Translations under genes and position numbers: made by a program
The notes under the pieces: model-generated
Seen by the model: the letters and a program-made list of their open reading frames with translations, nothing else
Told to the model about the DNA's origin: nothing
Database searches by the model: none
Shown here: one piece after another, positions 18,560-27,930 of the stretch
Layout: each line of letters opens with the position of its first letter
Position numbering within the stretch: the stretch's first letter is position 1
Source: Lentibacter algarum
GTDB lineage: Bacteria > Pseudomonadota > Alphaproteobacteria > Rhodobacterales > Rhodobacteraceae
Assembly (NCBI RefSeq): GCF_040580765.1
Contig: NZ_CP158687.1
Location: 1,426,001-1,490,000 of the forward strand
Reading direction: 5' to 3'
DNA: 64,000 nucleotides

Positions 18560-18799
18560 ATGGCTTCCGACCGTCAAAACCTTCAGGATGCGTTCCTGAA
18601 CCACGTCCGTAAGACAAAAACACCAGTGACCATCTTTCTGATCAACGGCGTTAAGCTTCAGGGCGTGATCACTTGGTTTGACAATTTCTGCGTGCTGCTG
18701 CGCCGCGATGGCCAGAGCCAACTTGTATATAAGCATGCGATCAGCACAATTATGCCTGCGCAGCCTATTTCTCTTTATGAGGGTGAAGAAGCTCAGTGA
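18560..18799 (+). CDS. hfq: RNA chaperone Hfq
   Basis: A 79-residue Sm-like hexameric protein that pairs small RNAs with their targets. Sm1 ([20 protein letters not shown]) and Sm2 with the YKHAIS segment are both intact. The C-terminal tail is short, as usual in alphaproteobacteria. Its stop overlaps the GTG start of hflX, so the two are translationally coupled. Its presence means trans-acting small RNAs, such as the candidate proposed near 36337, could act through it. Confidence 0.97.
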   Translation: MASDRQNLQDAFLNHVRKTKTPVTIFLINGVKLQGVITWFDNFCVLLRRDGQSQLVYKHAISTIMPAQPISLYEGEEAQ

Positions 18800-20073
18800 G
18801 CGAACATGATCCGGCGCTGACGAGGGCGTGGGTTCTTCACCCCGAAATCCGCAAAGACGAGCAAAGCCGAACGCCTGCACACGCGCTTGAAGAAGCCGTG
18901 GCGCTCGGAGAAGCCATGCCGGGGCTCGAGATTATCGGCTCAGAAGTTGTGAAGCTAAAGAAGCCACACGCAGGGATGCTGTTTGGCAAGGGTAAGCTTG
19001 ACGAAATCAAAGAACGGCTTGAGGCAGGCGACGTAGAGCTTGTTTTGATCGATGGGCCTGTAAGCCCCGTTCAACAACGCAATCTCGAGAAAAAGTGGGG
19101 CGTCAAGATTCTTGACCGCACGGGGCTTATTCTTGAGATTTTCTCGGATCGTGCACGCACGCGAGAGGGTGTTTTGCAAGTTGAGATGGCGGCGCTGAGC
19201 TATCAGCGAACGCGGCTTGTACGCGCGTGGACGCACCTCGAACGTCAGCGAGGCGGTCTTGGTTTCGTTGGGGGACCAGGTGAAACCCAGATCGAGGCAG
19301 ACCGTCGTGCGATTGATGACCAGCTTGTGCGCTTGCGCCGTCAATTGTCCAAGGTTGTCAAAACGCGTGAACTGCACCGTAAGAGCCGTGCGAAAGTGCC
19401 TTATCCGATTGTTGCGCTAGTCGGGTATACCAATGCCGGCAAATCGACGCTCTTTAACCGTCTTACAGGCGCGGATGTTTTTGCAAAAGATATGCTTTTC
19501 GCAACGCTCGATCCAACTATGCGCAAAGTGACGCTTGGGGAGTCCGGACTTGAAGTCATCATGTCCGATACTGTGGGCTTTATCTCGAATTTGCCAACCG
19601 AATTGGTAGCTGCCTTCCGTGCGACGCTTGAAGAAGTCTTGAGCGCTGATCTGATCCTTCATGTGCGTGATATTGCGCATTCTGAAAGTGAGGCTCAGGC
19701 CAAAGATGTGACCAAGATCCTTGAAAGCCTCGGCATTAATGACGAGACGCCACTCTTTGAGGTGCTCAATAAAACCGATCTGCTGGAGCCTGAAGACAAA
19801 GAAGCTGTTGAGACACAAGCCGCGCGCAGCGACACGGTGTTTGCGGTGTCGTCAATTACAGGTGATGGGTTGGAAAGCTTGCTCGCAGCCGTGGCAGAGG
19901 CCCTTCAAGCCAGCGCCAAAACCGAGGCCTTAAGTCTAACCTTTGCGGAGGGACGTAAGCGAGCTTGGCTCTTTGCGCAAGGCGTGGTTGAGGATGAGCG
20001 GCAGACAGATGAGGGCTATACGCTGAAGGTCAGATGGACGCGCAAACAGTCAGAGCAATTTGCGCGTCTTTGA
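18796..20073 (+). CDS. hflX: ribosome-associated GTPase HflX
   Basis: A 425-residue GTPase that binds ribosomal 50S subunits and rescues or splits stalled ribosomes. The N-terminal domain contains the glycine-rich [12 protein letters not shown] segment, then a coiled linker ([15 protein letters not shown]) and the G domain with P-loop GYTNAGKST at about 209-217, DTVGF and NKTDLL. The start is a GTG overlapping the hfq stop in a GTGA arrangement. The convergent penicillin acylase gene ends only four bases beyond. Confidence 0.94.
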   Translation: MSEHDPALTRAWVLHPEIRKDEQSRTPAHALEEAVALGEAMPGLEIIGSEVVKLKKPHAGMLFGKGKLDEIKERLEAGDVELVLIDGPVSPVQQRNLEKKWGVKILDRTGLILEIFSDRARTREGVLQVEMAALSYQRTRLVRAWTHLERQRGGLGFVGGPGETQIEADRRAIDDQLVRLRRQLSKVVKTRELHRKSRAKVPYPIVALVGYTNAGKSTLFNRLTGADVFAKDMLFATLDPTMRKVTLGESGLEVIMSDTVGFISNLPTELVAAFRATLEEVLSADLILHVRDIAHSESEAQAKDVTKILESLGINDETPLFEVLNKTDLLEPEDKEAVETQAARSDTVFAVSSITGDGLESLLAAVAEALQASAKTEALSLTFAEGRKRAWLFAQGVVEDERQTDEGYTLKVRWTRKQSEQFARL

Positions 20074-20077
20074 TTGC

Positions 20078-22555
20078 TTAGTCAGATTTGGGCGTCAGCA
20101 CTGTTTCTCCTACAGATGCGGCGCGTGCGAGGCCTTCATCCAGTGACATGGTGATATACTCGCCGCGCCGCCAGAGCTGCGCAAGATCGTCATAATGACG
20201 GGATAGGGGATGGCCTGATTGGCCTGTGGAGGTGATGAATATCGAGCTGTCAGGATCGGTGAAGTCATAGACGCCACGATAGCCTGCAGCATGGACGTTT
20301 TGAAATGGCTCTGGCCCTGTTCCGCGTGTGCGCCCGCGCATCAGCGTATTGTCTCCACCAGATGTGCTTTGGCGAATGTTGACGAAATGACGCAAAACAG
20401 ACACCTCGCCCAACACAGGGTGATCATGTGTTGCTTCGTGGGCATCTCCCCAGCGGAGCGCTTCTATTGATGTTCCGTAGACCTCGTTGAGCCAAACAAG
20501 TGCATCATCAAGGGACATGCGCGCGATGTCTGCACAGGTCTCTGTTGCAGATGATTGGATGATATTGCACCAGACACCAGCGCCATCAATATTACGGAAA
20601 ACGCGCTCGATAAACAACGGCTCGAGATGAGGAAACTCTTCCGCCAATGGGCCAAGCTCGTCCTTGATGATCCGCTCCTGTAAGAATCGCATCCATGCGG
20701 CATAGATCAACGGCTCTGGTAGGTGCTCGTTCATGCTGCCTGTCCAGCCGGCCAGCAGGTTGAGTGCGATCTGGCGGCGGCGCTCTGGAGTGCCTTCTGG
20801 AGCGGCTTCGCCTGTAAACCAGAGGTCAGCAGCAACCAGTGGCAAAATTGTGCGCGCTGTCGTGCTGGTGATATCTAGTTGCGCCTCAACAAAGCTTTCG
20901 CGGCTGTGAGCTTTGCGTCCTTGCATGAGACGCTGCCAGCGCTGAATACGCTGACTGTCGCCCCATTCGTAGGAGACATGTAGCGGAAAGGGGCGTTCAA
21001 GCAGTTTGTTGTTGGTATTGCCAACAATTCCGCCTGTAGGCCGTATGAACTCTGGGTTGGCCGTCGCGGGAAAATAGCCTTGCCAGCGGTTCTGTGTCAG
21101 CCAGCCGCGCGAGGGAATCCGACCTTTGCTTTCGGCTTCTGCAGGACGGCGCGGCATAGCACCGATTGTTTTCATGGCAATGTTGTCTTTGTCCGCAAGC
21201 GTCAAATTTTGGGACGGTGCAATGTAGAGCGCGCTGGCTGTCAAAGCGTCGTCAATGTTTTGTGCGCGCATGATATGAAAGCCAGCGCTCATTGACGTAT
21301 CGTTCGGCTCAAGGGCTGTCCACGCGAGGGCTGCGACATGGCCTGCGGGTGTCACGGCACCTACATTACGAAAGCTTGGAGGGAGAACGGGGCCGTTATC
21401 TGTGCTGTGAAGTGTGAGGGTGATTGAGGGTTCGTCTTTGATCTTGATGATTGAACGTCGCGACACAAAGGGCTTGTAGCCGTCGGGAGTCCGATACTCT
21501 TCACGGTTGTTTGGGTTCAGTTCTTCAATGAAGATATCCTGATCATCCAAATAGGAAGATGTTAAGCCCCAACCGAGGCTTTCACTGCGGCCAACAAGTA
21601 TGAGCGGCATCCCAGGAATGGTTGCGCCGATCACTCCCCCTGAGGAAAGCTCAAGGCGTGCGAGATACCATATCGCGGGCGCGGTAAGTCCAAGGTGAGG
21701 ATCATTGGCGAGTAGCGTGCCGCCTGTCGCAGAGCGCGAAGGCGCAGCAGCCCAAGCATTGGATGCCCCTGCCAAACCCCGCGGCTGAAACGGTGAGAGC
21801 GGGTGCTGCGGCAGGCTTTTGGCCCGCGCGATTTGAGTCCCAAAACCCGCCGACGGAAAGAGGCTTGCGTAGGCGGGAAGGGCCGCTACGCCTGTGCCAG
21901 GCATGTCTGGAAGCAAATCTTTGAGGCGGGTGTCATTATCCAGCGAAAGAGAGGTGCGTGCGCGCAGAATTTCATCTGCGGCATGGCCAGAGAGCTGAAC
22001 GGCCATAAGCTTGAGAATGGCGATGGAATCTTCGGGCCGCCACGGTGAGATGGGGGCATTGAAGAGGAACATTTCGGGGGCACCGCGGCCCAATGCGCTT
22101 TCGTTAATTTCAGCAAGGCGGGCGTTAACGCCCGCGGCGTAGGCCTCTAGCGCAGCCAGTGTCTCTGCGTCTTGGGCTGCAACAGAGCTGCGTGCGAGAG
22201 AATAGATATCAAAGCGGCGCAGGAGCTTGTCGACAGGCAGAGTTGCCGATCCGAACACTTCAGACAATCGGCCTTGAGCGGTTCGGCGCATCACCGTCAT
22301 TTGCCATAAACGGTCCTGTGTATGCGCATATCCAAGTCCAAAGAAGACAGCGGCATCTTCCTCTGAAAAGATATGAGGCACATTGGAATGGTCGCGCAAT
22401 ATGCGTGTAGGCGCGGTCAGGCCTGAGACATCGAGAGCTTTGTCGTAGTCAGGCAGGGAGCGTGAGGCCAGATAATAGACGCCCATCACGGCAATCACCG
22501 AGAGCACGACCAGAACGGATGCGATCCGCAATAACCACCGAAACACTAACAGCAT
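20078..22555 (-). CDS. penicillin acylase family N-terminal nucleophile hydrolase
   Basis: An 825-residue exported amidohydrolase. It begins with a hydrophobic signal or anchor helix (residues 5-28). The proenzyme is expected to cleave itself before the serine nucleophile S265 in GASNAWA, giving alpha and beta chains. The beta chain carries the conserved Asn/His and NDPHLGL-type motif. Family members hydrolyse penicillin G, cephalosporins, or acyl-homoserine lactones; the substrate here is not determinable. An upstream extension to 22957 is not supported, whereas the ATG at 22555 has GGGA at the right distance. It is divergent from the dehydrogenase gene at 22650. Confidence 0.9.
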   Translation of the reverse strand: MLLVFRWLLRIASVLVVLSVIAVMGVYYLASRSLPDYDKALDVSGLTAPTRILRDHSNVPHIFSEEDAAVFFGLGYAHTQDRLWQMTVMRRTAQGRLSEVFGSATLPVDKLLRRFDIYSLARSSVAAQDAETLAALEAYAAGVNARLAEINESALGRGAPEMFLFNAPISPWRPEDSIAILKLMAVQLSGHAADEILRARTSLSLDNDTRLKDLLPDMPGTGVAALPAYASLFPSAGFGTQIARAKSLPQHPLSPFQPRGLAGASNAWAAAPSRSATGGTLLANDPHLGLTAPAIWYLARLELSSGGVIGATIPGMPLILVGRSESLGWGLTSSYLDDQDIFIEELNPNNREEYRTPDGYKPFVSRRSIIKIKDEPSITLTLHSTDNGPVLPPSFRNVGAVTPAGHVAALAWTALEPNDTSMSAGFHIMRAQNIDDALTASALYIAPSQNLTLADKDNIAMKTIGAMPRRPAEAESKGRIPSRGWLTQNRWQGYFPATANPEFIRPTGGIVGNTNNKLLERPFPLHVSYEWGDSQRIQRWQRLMQGRKAHSRESFVEAQLDITSTTARTILPLVAADLWFTGEAAPEGTPERRRQIALNLLAGWTGSMNEHLPEPLIYAAWMRFLQERIIKDELGPLAEEFPHLEPLFIERVFRNIDGAGVWCNIIQSSATETCADIARMSLDDALVWLNEVYGTSIEALRWGDAHEATHDHPVLGEVSVLRHFVNIRQSTSGGDNTLMRGRTRGTGPEPFQNVHAAGYRGVYDFTDPDSSIFITSTGQSGHPLSRHYDDLAQLWRRGEYITMSLDEGLARAASVGETVLTPKSD

Positions 22556-22649
22556 GAACGTCCCTTGTTCTTTAATCAGGCTTTTGGCTTGCCAAGTTGC
22601 CCCGCGCCCGACACAAACGATAAGACGTTTGAATGCAAGGGGAAAGACT

Positions 22650-23522
22650 ATGGCGAAACTCGCTTTTCTAGGGCTTGGTGTAATGGGATATCCGATGGCT
22701 GGCCACCTGAAAGCCGCAGGGCATGATGTTTCAGTGTATAACCGCACATCCGCTAAAGCGGAGGCTTGGGCGAAACAGCATGGCGGCCAGGCCTGTGTGA
22801 CGCCACGCGAGGCTGCCGAAGGGGCTGAGTTCGTTATGGCCTGCGTGGGCAATGACGATGATTTGCGCGCCATTTGTCTCGGAGACGATGGTGCCTTCGC
22901 GGGCATGGCGGCAGGCAGCTGTTTTGTGGACCATACGACTGTATCCGCAAAAGTCACCGCCGAGCTCTACGGGACGGCCAAAGAGATGGGTGTCGCATTC
23001 GTCGATGCGCCCGTGTCAGGCGGACAAGCGGGCGCTGAGAACGGTGTTCTGTCTGTGATGTGTGGTGGTGACGCTGTGGAATATGCTCGCGCAGAGCCCA
23101 TTATGGCCGCCTATGCTCGCATTTGCCGACGGATCGGCGAGAGCGGTGCTGGGCAAATGACAAAGATGTGCAACCAGATCGCGATTGCCGGACTTGTCCA
23201 GGGTTTGTCTGAAGCGCTTCATTTTGCTCAGGAAGCGGGTCTCAACGGACGCGATGTGGTTGAGGTGATTTCGCAAGGCGCAGCGGGCAGCTGGCAGATG
23301 AGCAATCGTCACGAAACAATGTTGGATGACAAGTTCGAACACGGTTTTGCCGTTGACTGGATGCGCAAGGACCTTGGAATTTGCCTCGAGACAGCGGATG
23401 AAATTGGCGCAAGCCTGCCCGTAACGGCGCTTGTTGATCAGTTTTATAAGGACGTCCAAAAGATGGGGGGTGGCCGTTGGGACACCTCCAGCCTCATCAA
23501 GCGGCTCGGGTCTAAAGCCTAG
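22650..23522 (+). CDS. NAD(P)-dependent beta-hydroxyacid dehydrogenase
   Basis: A 290-residue enzyme of the 3-hydroxyisobutyrate/tartronate-semialdehyde reductase family. The dinucleotide-binding motif GLGVMGYPMAG is at residues 6-16, the substrate motif DAPVSGGQAGAENG is near 118-131, and the catalytic lysine is about K171 in MTKMCNQ. It probably reduces or oxidises a short 3-hydroxy acid. The ATG at 22650 has AAGGGGAAAG in front; the frame is open back to 22554 without a start signal. A hairpin-rich repeat element follows the stop. Confidence 0.9.
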   Translation: MAKLAFLGLGVMGYPMAGHLKAAGHDVSVYNRTSAKAEAWAKQHGGQACVTPREAAEGAEFVMACVGNDDDLRAICLGDDGAFAGMAAGSCFVDHTTVSAKVTAELYGTAKEMGVAFVDAPVSGGQAGAENGVLSVMCGGDAVEYARAEPIMAAYARICRRIGESGAGQMTKMCNQIAIAGLVQGLSEALHFAQEAGLNGRDVVEVISQGAAGSWQMSNRHETMLDDKFEHGFAVDWMRKDLGICLETADEIGASLPVTALVDQFYKDVQKMGGGRWDTSSLIKRLGSKA

Positions 23523-23530
23523 GGGTACGC

Positions 23531-23566
23531 CGCCTTTGGCGACGCCATATTGGGGGCTTTGCCCCC
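23531..23566. repeat. G-rich hairpin element, copy A
   Basis: Downstream of the dehydrogenase gene, CGCC (23531-23534) pairs with GGCG (23538-23541), and a stronger perfect stem GGGGGC (23552-23557) pairs with GCCCCC (23561-23566) around TTT. It is followed by CAGAC, an A/T-rich run and AGAAAAG. A similar element stands between livG and livF at 62815-62852. It may help end or stabilise the transcript. Confidence 0.6.
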
Positions 23567-23608
23567 AGACTCTCAAGATGTTTGAGACAGAAAAGAAGTT
23601 GCAGCGGC

Positions 23609-23938
23609 CTAATGGGCCGTTGCGTTTGAAAAAAGTTGGATGACAACAATCCCGGCTATAATCAGACCTAAACCAGCGATAGCAGGGAGGTCGAGTTTTT
23701 GGCCAAAGACTGCATACCCGATCAGCGCGATGAGAATAATGCCAAGGCCCGACCAAAGCGCATAAACGATACCGACAGGCATGTAGCGCAGGGTCAGCGC
23801 CATGAAGTAAAAGCTGATCGCGTAGCCGACAATCACAAGCACCGAAGGCCAAAGCCGCGTAAACTGCTGGCTGGCCTGCATGGCTGAGGTTCCTATCGTT
23901 TCAAAAGCAACTGCGATAGCGAGGTAGAGGTAGGGCAT
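23609..23938 (-). CDS. SMR family small multidrug efflux protein
   Basis: A 109-residue four-helix membrane protein, the normal size for EmrE/QacE-type transporters. The essential proton- and drug-binding glutamate of the first helix is E13 (AVAFETIGTSAM), and the conserved YALWSGLG segment is in the third region. It exchanges protons for cationic drugs or small metabolites such as guanidinium. AAAGGA lies seven bases before the ATG. It starts 11 bases after the stop of the Lrp-type gene on the same strand, so the regulator and the transporter form an operon and the regulator may sense the exported compound. Confidence 0.92.
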   Translation of the reverse strand: MPYLYLAIAVAFETIGTSAMQASQQFTRLWPSVLVIVGYAISFYFMALTLRYMPVGIVYALWSGLGIILIALIGYAVFGQKLDLPAIAGLGLIIAGIVVIQLFSNATAH

Positions 23939-23949
23939 GGGGGATTCCT

Positions 23950-24405
23950 TTAGATCGGTAACTCTGTTGTATCCTTGATGCTCTCCATCACAAAGCTTGC
24001 CGACACATCCGCCATGGAAACTTCTGCGATCATCTTTTGATAAAGCCTGTCGTAACCGGCCATATCTGCAACATGAGCGCGAATAAGGTAGTCCAGATCG
24101 CCCGACATACGAAAGACACCCGTGATTTCAGGGATCGAGCGCGTGGCACGGGCGAAAGCTGCGGACCATCCCGCAGCATGCTTCTCAGCGCGCACCTGAA
24201 TATAGACTGTCAGCCCAAGACCAAGCTTTGGCGCATCAAGTAGAGCCACTCGTTTGCGGATGAGACCAGCATCTTGCATGTGTTTTATACGGCGCCAACA
24301 GGCGTTACGAGATAGGCCGATTTCGAGACTGAGCATGTCGAGCGAGATATCGCAGTCACGTTGTAGCTGCCGTAGGACCTTACGATCCATTTCATCCTGT
24401 CCCAA
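23950..24405 (-). CDS. Lrp/AsnC family transcriptional regulator
   Basis: A 151-residue regulator with an N-terminal helix-turn-helix (residues 6-65, including LGLSRNACWRRIKHM-like spacing) and a C-terminal RAM ligand-binding domain with the GDLDYL segment. A TTG start at 24405 is preferred because AAGGAG lies eight bases upstream; an ATG at 24390 is the alternative and would remove five residues. Immediately upstream of the ribosome binding site is a perfect palindrome (24421-24437) that could be its own operator. Operon with the SMR transporter gene. Confidence 0.9.
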   Translation of the reverse strand: MGQDEMDRKVLRQLQRDCDISLDMLSLEIGLSRNACWRRIKHMQDAGLIRKRVALLDAPKLGLGLTVYIQVRAEKHAAGWSAAFARATRSIPEITGVFRMSGDLDYLIRAHVADMAGYDRLYQKMIAEVSMADVSASFVMESIKDTTELPI

Positions 24406-24420
24406 AATTTGCTCTCCTTG

Positions 24421-24437
24421 TGTGAAATTGTCTCACA
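24421..24437. promoter_or_regulatory. palindromic operator candidate for the Lrp-type gene
   Basis: TGTGA (24421-24425), a seven-base spacer and TCACA (24433-24437) form a perfect inverted repeat. It stands directly next to the AAGGAG ribosome binding site (24414-24419 on the minus strand) and between the divergent Lrp and DUF6356 genes. Location suggests autoregulation; the half-sites also resemble CRP sites, although the spacer there is six bases. Confidence 0.5.
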
Positions 24438-24524
24438 TGAAGAGTAAATTAGGTGATTTTTGGGACAAAGGGAACACTGTGATGCGCTACTTAGGACAAG
24501 AACAGAACACACAGGAGCGCCGAC

Positions 24525-24731
24525 ATGATTGCAAAGCTGTTTTTAAACCACCCAGACTCTGTAAACGAGACTTATTTTGAGCATATGCGCTTTGCGCTCT
24601 GGTTTGCGTTTTGGCTGGGAGCAGCCGCTTTTGCAGCGTTGGTGCATGCCGTTATCCCCGCTGCATTTGAAAAGACTGGAAGTAGGATTATTGCAAAGCT
24701 TTATGAGCGAACACACAATCGGGGGCGCTGA
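24525..24731 (+). CDS. DUF6356 family small membrane protein
   Basis: A 68-residue protein. A short soluble N-terminus (LNHPDSVNETYFEHM) is followed by one hydrophobic segment at about residues 24-47, then a basic tail with Arg and Lys. The N-terminal HPxSVxExYxxH-like pattern is that of the uncharacterised DUF6356 family. CAGGAG is eight bases before the ATG. Its stop and the start of the glutamine amidotransferase overlap (TGATG), so they are made together. Function unknown; an inner-membrane location is likely. Confidence 0.82.
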   Translation: MIAKLFLNHPDSVNETYFEHMRFALWFAFWLGAAAFAALVHAVIPAAFEKTGSRIIAKLYERTHNRGR

Positions 24732-25519
24732 TGTGCCGTTGGGCTGCGTATCTTGGGGCGCCTATCTTCATTGAAGACCTTGTTACTAAGCCTGGTCATT
24801 CCCTGATTGTGCAATCGCGGGCGGCAGAAGAGTGCAAAACGTCGATCAACGCGGATGGCTTCGGCATCGCTTGGTATCACGCACGCCCTGAGCCTGGGCT
24901 ATACCGAGATGTGTTTCCAGCGTGGTCTGATCCAAACTTGAAAGCGTTGTGTGCGCAGGTGAAATCCCATGCTTTCATCGCTCATGTTCGAGCCTCCACG
25001 GGCACGGCGATCAGCCGCAACAACTGTCATCCGTTCACCTATGGCCGCTACAGTTTTGTCCACAATGGACAAGTTGGAGGCTATGACGGCTTTCGGAAGA
25101 CAGCGGATATGATGATCGAGGAGAGCTATTACCCACATCGCAAAGGTGCGACCGACAGTGAAGCGCTTTTTCTTATTGCTTTGGGCGAGGGGCTTGAGGC
25201 TGATCCCGTAGGGGCAATGGGGCGCGCTGTGGCACGACTTGAAGCCCTGGCGCGCAGGAGCGGTGTGCTTCCGTTTATGCGATTTTCAGCTGCGCTTTGT
25301 GACGGCCAACGGCTCTATGCGTTTCGCTATGCCTCAGATGAGAACGCTCCAACGCTCTACAATCGCTGGAGTGAGAGCCGGAAGGGCTGGGCGATTGTGT
25401 CGGAACCTTTGGTCGATGGGGAAGGGGGATGGTGTGCGCAAGAGGCAGGAACTGTTGCTATTTTTGAAGGCACGAAAGTGTCCTTTGAACGCTTTGCACC
25501 TGAGTGCGCTCCGGCCTAG
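24731..25519 (+). CDS. class II glutamine amidotransferase (YafJ/EgtC type)
   Basis: A 262-residue N-terminal nucleophile amidotransferase domain without a fused synthetase. After removal of Met1 the catalytic cysteine C2 becomes N-terminal (MCRWAAYLG). Further family residues are the NADGFGIAWY and HVRASTGT segments and HNGQV near residue 112. It resembles YafJ of E. coli and EgtC, a gamma-glutamyl hydrolase of ergothioneine synthesis, but no egt genes are nearby. Substrate unknown. It is coupled to DUF6356 upstream and followed by a bidirectional terminator. Confidence 0.88.
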   Translation: MCRWAAYLGAPIFIEDLVTKPGHSLIVQSRAAEECKTSINADGFGIAWYHARPEPGLYRDVFPAWSDPNLKALCAQVKSHAFIAHVRASTGTAISRNNCHPFTYGRYSFVHNGQVGGYDGFRKTADMMIEESYYPHRKGATDSEALFLIALGEGLEADPVGAMGRAVARLEALARRSGVLPFMRFSAALCDGQRLYAFRYASDENAPTLYNRWSESRKGWAIVSEPLVDGEGGWCAQEAGTVAIFEGTKVSFERFAPECAPA

Positions 25520-25546
25520 CTTTTTACAACCGTCTAAAGTGAATAG

Positions 25547-25582
25547 AAAAAAGGCGCCCTGTTTCCAGAGCGCCTCTTTTTT
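25547..25582. terminator. bidirectional Rho-independent terminator
   Basis: An A-run (25547-25552) and GGCGC pair with GCGCC and a T-run (25577-25582) around a loop of about twelve bases. The symmetrical A/T flanks mean it can end both the glutamine amidotransferase transcript and the convergent icd transcript. Confidence 0.85.
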
Positions 25583-25585
25583 GAT

Positions 25586-27790
25586 TTAGCCGATTATCGC
25601 ATTGAGCGTCGCGCTCGGGCGCATCACAGCGGCGAGCTTGGCTGCATCAGCGTGATAGTAGCCGCCCGTATCTGCGGGCTTGCCTTGCGCTGCTGCGAGC
25701 TCGGTAACGATTGCCGCTTCGCCATCTGCCAAGGCTTTGGCGACAGGAGCAAACTCAGCCGCAAGGGCCGCGTCGTCTGATTGAGCCGCCAAGGCTTCGG
25801 CCCAGTAACGGGCAAACCAGTAATGGCTGTCGCGGTTGTCAGGCTCTCCAACTTTGCGCGAAGGCGAGCGGTTGTCATCCAAGATGCCCTGAGTGGCGGC
25901 ATCAACAGCCTTGCCCAGAACGCGTGCTTTCTCGTTGCCTTTGGCGTCAGCCAAGAATTGCAAGCTTTCGCCCAAGGCGCAGAACTCACCCAAGCTGTCC
26001 CAGCGGAGGTGGTTTTCCGCGTCAAGCTGTTGCACGTGCTTGGGAGCTGAGCCGCCAGCACCTGTTTCAAAGAGGCCGCCACCTTGCATCAGCTTTACGA
26101 TCGAAAGCATTTTGGCCGATGTAGCGAGCTCAAGGATCGGGAAGAGATCGGTCAGATAGTCGCGCAACACGTTGCCTGTGATTGCAATGGTATTTTCGCC
26201 CTTTGTGATTGTCTCAAGTGAGGCGCGCGTGGCTTCGCGCGGGGCCATGATTTCAAATTTGTCAGCAACGCCTTTTGCTTCAAGGATAGGCTTCACATAT
26301 TTGATAAGCTCGGCATCATGAGCGCGCGCTGCGTCAAGCCAGAAGATTGCACGGAAACCTGTCGCACGTTGGCGATCAATCGCAAGGTTTACCCAGTCTT
26401 CAATCGGCGCTTGGCGCGCGGAGGCCGAACGCCAGATGTCACCCGCTTGGACTGTGTGGCTGTGAAGCACGGTGCCGTCTTCAAGGATCATTTTCACTGT
26501 GCCCGCTTCGGCAAGCTCGAAGGTTGTTGGGTGCGAGCCGTATTCCTCGGCTTTTTGCGCCATCAGGCCGATGTTTTGCACTGTGCCAGCTGTCGCAGGG
26601 TTCAGAGCGCCGTTTTCTTTGAAGAACTTGATGCTCTCATCATAGACTGGGGCGTATGAATTGTCGGGAATGACGCAGTTGGCATCACCCTCTTTTCCGT
26701 CAGGGCCCCAGCCTTTTCCGCCAGCGCGGATCAGCGCGGGCATGGAGGCATCGATGATCACATCTGAAGGCACATGCAGGTTGGTGATACCACGGTCTGA
26801 GTCGACCATATACATGGGGGGGCGGGCCGCCATGCAGGCCTCAATTGCGGCCATGATATCGGCGTTGTCTTTGACGCGTGCGAGAAGATCACCGAGGCCA
26901 GAGTTGGGATTTACACCAAGGGACTTCAGCGCTTCACCATGGGCTTCAAAAACGGGCGCTAGAAATGCGCGCACAGCGTGGCCGAAGATGATTGGATCGG
27001 AGACCTTCATCATCGTGGCTTTCATGTGCAGGGAAAAGAGTGTGCCTTCAGCCTTCGTCTTTTCAATCTCTTCTGCAAGGAATTTGCCAAGAGCTGCCGC
27101 GCTCATATAAGTCGCGTCAACGACCGTTCCTGCGGGGTATGAAACGCCGTCTTTCAGAACAGTTTCGCCTGAGGCGGTTTCGAGAACGATTTTGGCGGTC
27201 GCGGCTTTGGGGAGGGTGGCTGAGACTTCGTTTGAGAAGAAATCACCACCTGACATGGCTGCAACACGAGTTTTGCTTTCGGCTGTCCACTTGCCCATGC
27301 GGTGCGGGTTGTTTTGCGCGTAGTTCTTAACAGCGACGGCAGCGCGGCGGTCTGAGTTGCCTTCACGCAGGACAGGGTTCACAGCGGAACCTTTGAGCGT
27401 GTCGTAGGTTGCGCGAACAGCTTTTTCAGCATCTGTTGTTGGTGTTTCTGGATAGTCAGGCAGAGCATAGCCTTGGGACTGAAGTTCTTTAACAGCCGCC
27501 ACAAGCTGCGGCACAGACGCCGAGATGTTTGGCAGTTTGATCACATTCGCCGAAGGGGTCTTAACCAATTCACCCAGCTCCGCGAGATCGTCAGACTGAC
27601 GCTGCGCTTCTGTGAGGTGATTAGGGAAGGCGGCGAGGATACGGCCCGCAAGCGAAATGTCCTTTGTGCCCACAGTAATGTCTGCAGCTTTGGCAAAACG
27701 CTTGATAATCGGCAAAAGCGAGGCGCTGGCAAGCTCGGGGGCTTCGTCAACCTTTGTGTAAATGATATCGGGTGTATGTGTGTCAGCCAT
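25586..27790 (-). CDS. icd: NADP-dependent isocitrate dehydrogenase, monomeric type
   Basis: A 734-residue enzyme of the TCA cycle that oxidises isocitrate to 2-oxoglutarate with NADP. Its length and the opening [20 protein letters not shown] mark the monomeric family, which is about twice the size of, and only distantly related to, the dimeric enzymes. Substrate-binding segments such as [10 protein letters not shown] (about 140) and [15 protein letters not shown] (about 370) are visible. GAAGGA lies seven bases before the ATG. No dimeric icd is in the window. Expressed from its own promoter in the 27791-27930 gap. Confidence 0.95.
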   Translation of the reverse strand: MADTHTPDIIYTKVDEAPELASASLLPIIKRFAKAADITVGTKDISLAGRILAAFPNHLTEAQRQSDDLAELGELVKTPSANVIKLPNISASVPQLVAAVKELQSQGYALPDYPETPTTDAEKAVRATYDTLKGSAVNPVLREGNSDRRAAVAVKNYAQNNPHRMGKWTAESKTRVAAMSGGDFFSNEVSATLPKAATAKIVLETASGETVLKDGVSYPAGTVVDATYMSAAALGKFLAEEIEKTKAEGTLFSLHMKATMMKVSDPIIFGHAVRAFLAPVFEAHGEALKSLGVNPNSGLGDLLARVKDNADIMAAIEACMAARPPMYMVDSDRGITNLHVPSDVIIDASMPALIRAGGKGWGPDGKEGDANCVIPDNSYAPVYDESIKFFKENGALNPATAGTVQNIGLMAQKAEEYGSHPTTFELAEAGTVKMILEDGTVLHSHTVQAGDIWRSASARQAPIEDWVNLAIDRQRATGFRAIFWLDAARAHDAELIKYVKPILEAKGVADKFEIMAPREATRASLETITKGENTIAITGNVLRDYLTDLFPILELATSAKMLSIVKLMQGGGLFETGAGGSAPKHVQQLDAENHLRWDSLGEFCALGESLQFLADAKGNEKARVLGKAVDAATQGILDDNRSPSRKVGEPDNRDSHYWFARYWAEALAAQSDDAALAAEFAPVAKALADGEAAIVTELAAAQGKPADTGGYYHADAAKLAAVMRPSATLNAIIG

Positions 27791-27869
27791 TTCAGATCCT
27801 TCTCGATCAGGTGTTACGATTCAGATATTTTCCTGTCTCATAGACCAGATCACGCTCAAATGAAAGACG

Positions 27870-27885
27870 GTATGCAAAAGTATAC
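27870..27885. promoter_or_regulatory. inverted repeat upstream of icd
   Basis: GTATGC (27870-27875) and GTATAC (27880-27885) are separated by AAAA and read as an imperfect palindrome, about 80 bases before the icd start. It may be an operator for a regulator of central carbon metabolism; no regulator can be named. Confidence 0.3.
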
Positions 27886-27930
27886 AGAAAAATTTTGAAG
27901 GGCTTTAGAGACTACACTTCAAAATGGAAC

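Noticed and set aside
22556..22957. N-terminal extension of the penicillin acylase
   Set aside because: The added residues overlap the coding start of the divergent dehydrogenase, and the signal helix begins at the ATG at 22555 with a ribosome binding site.
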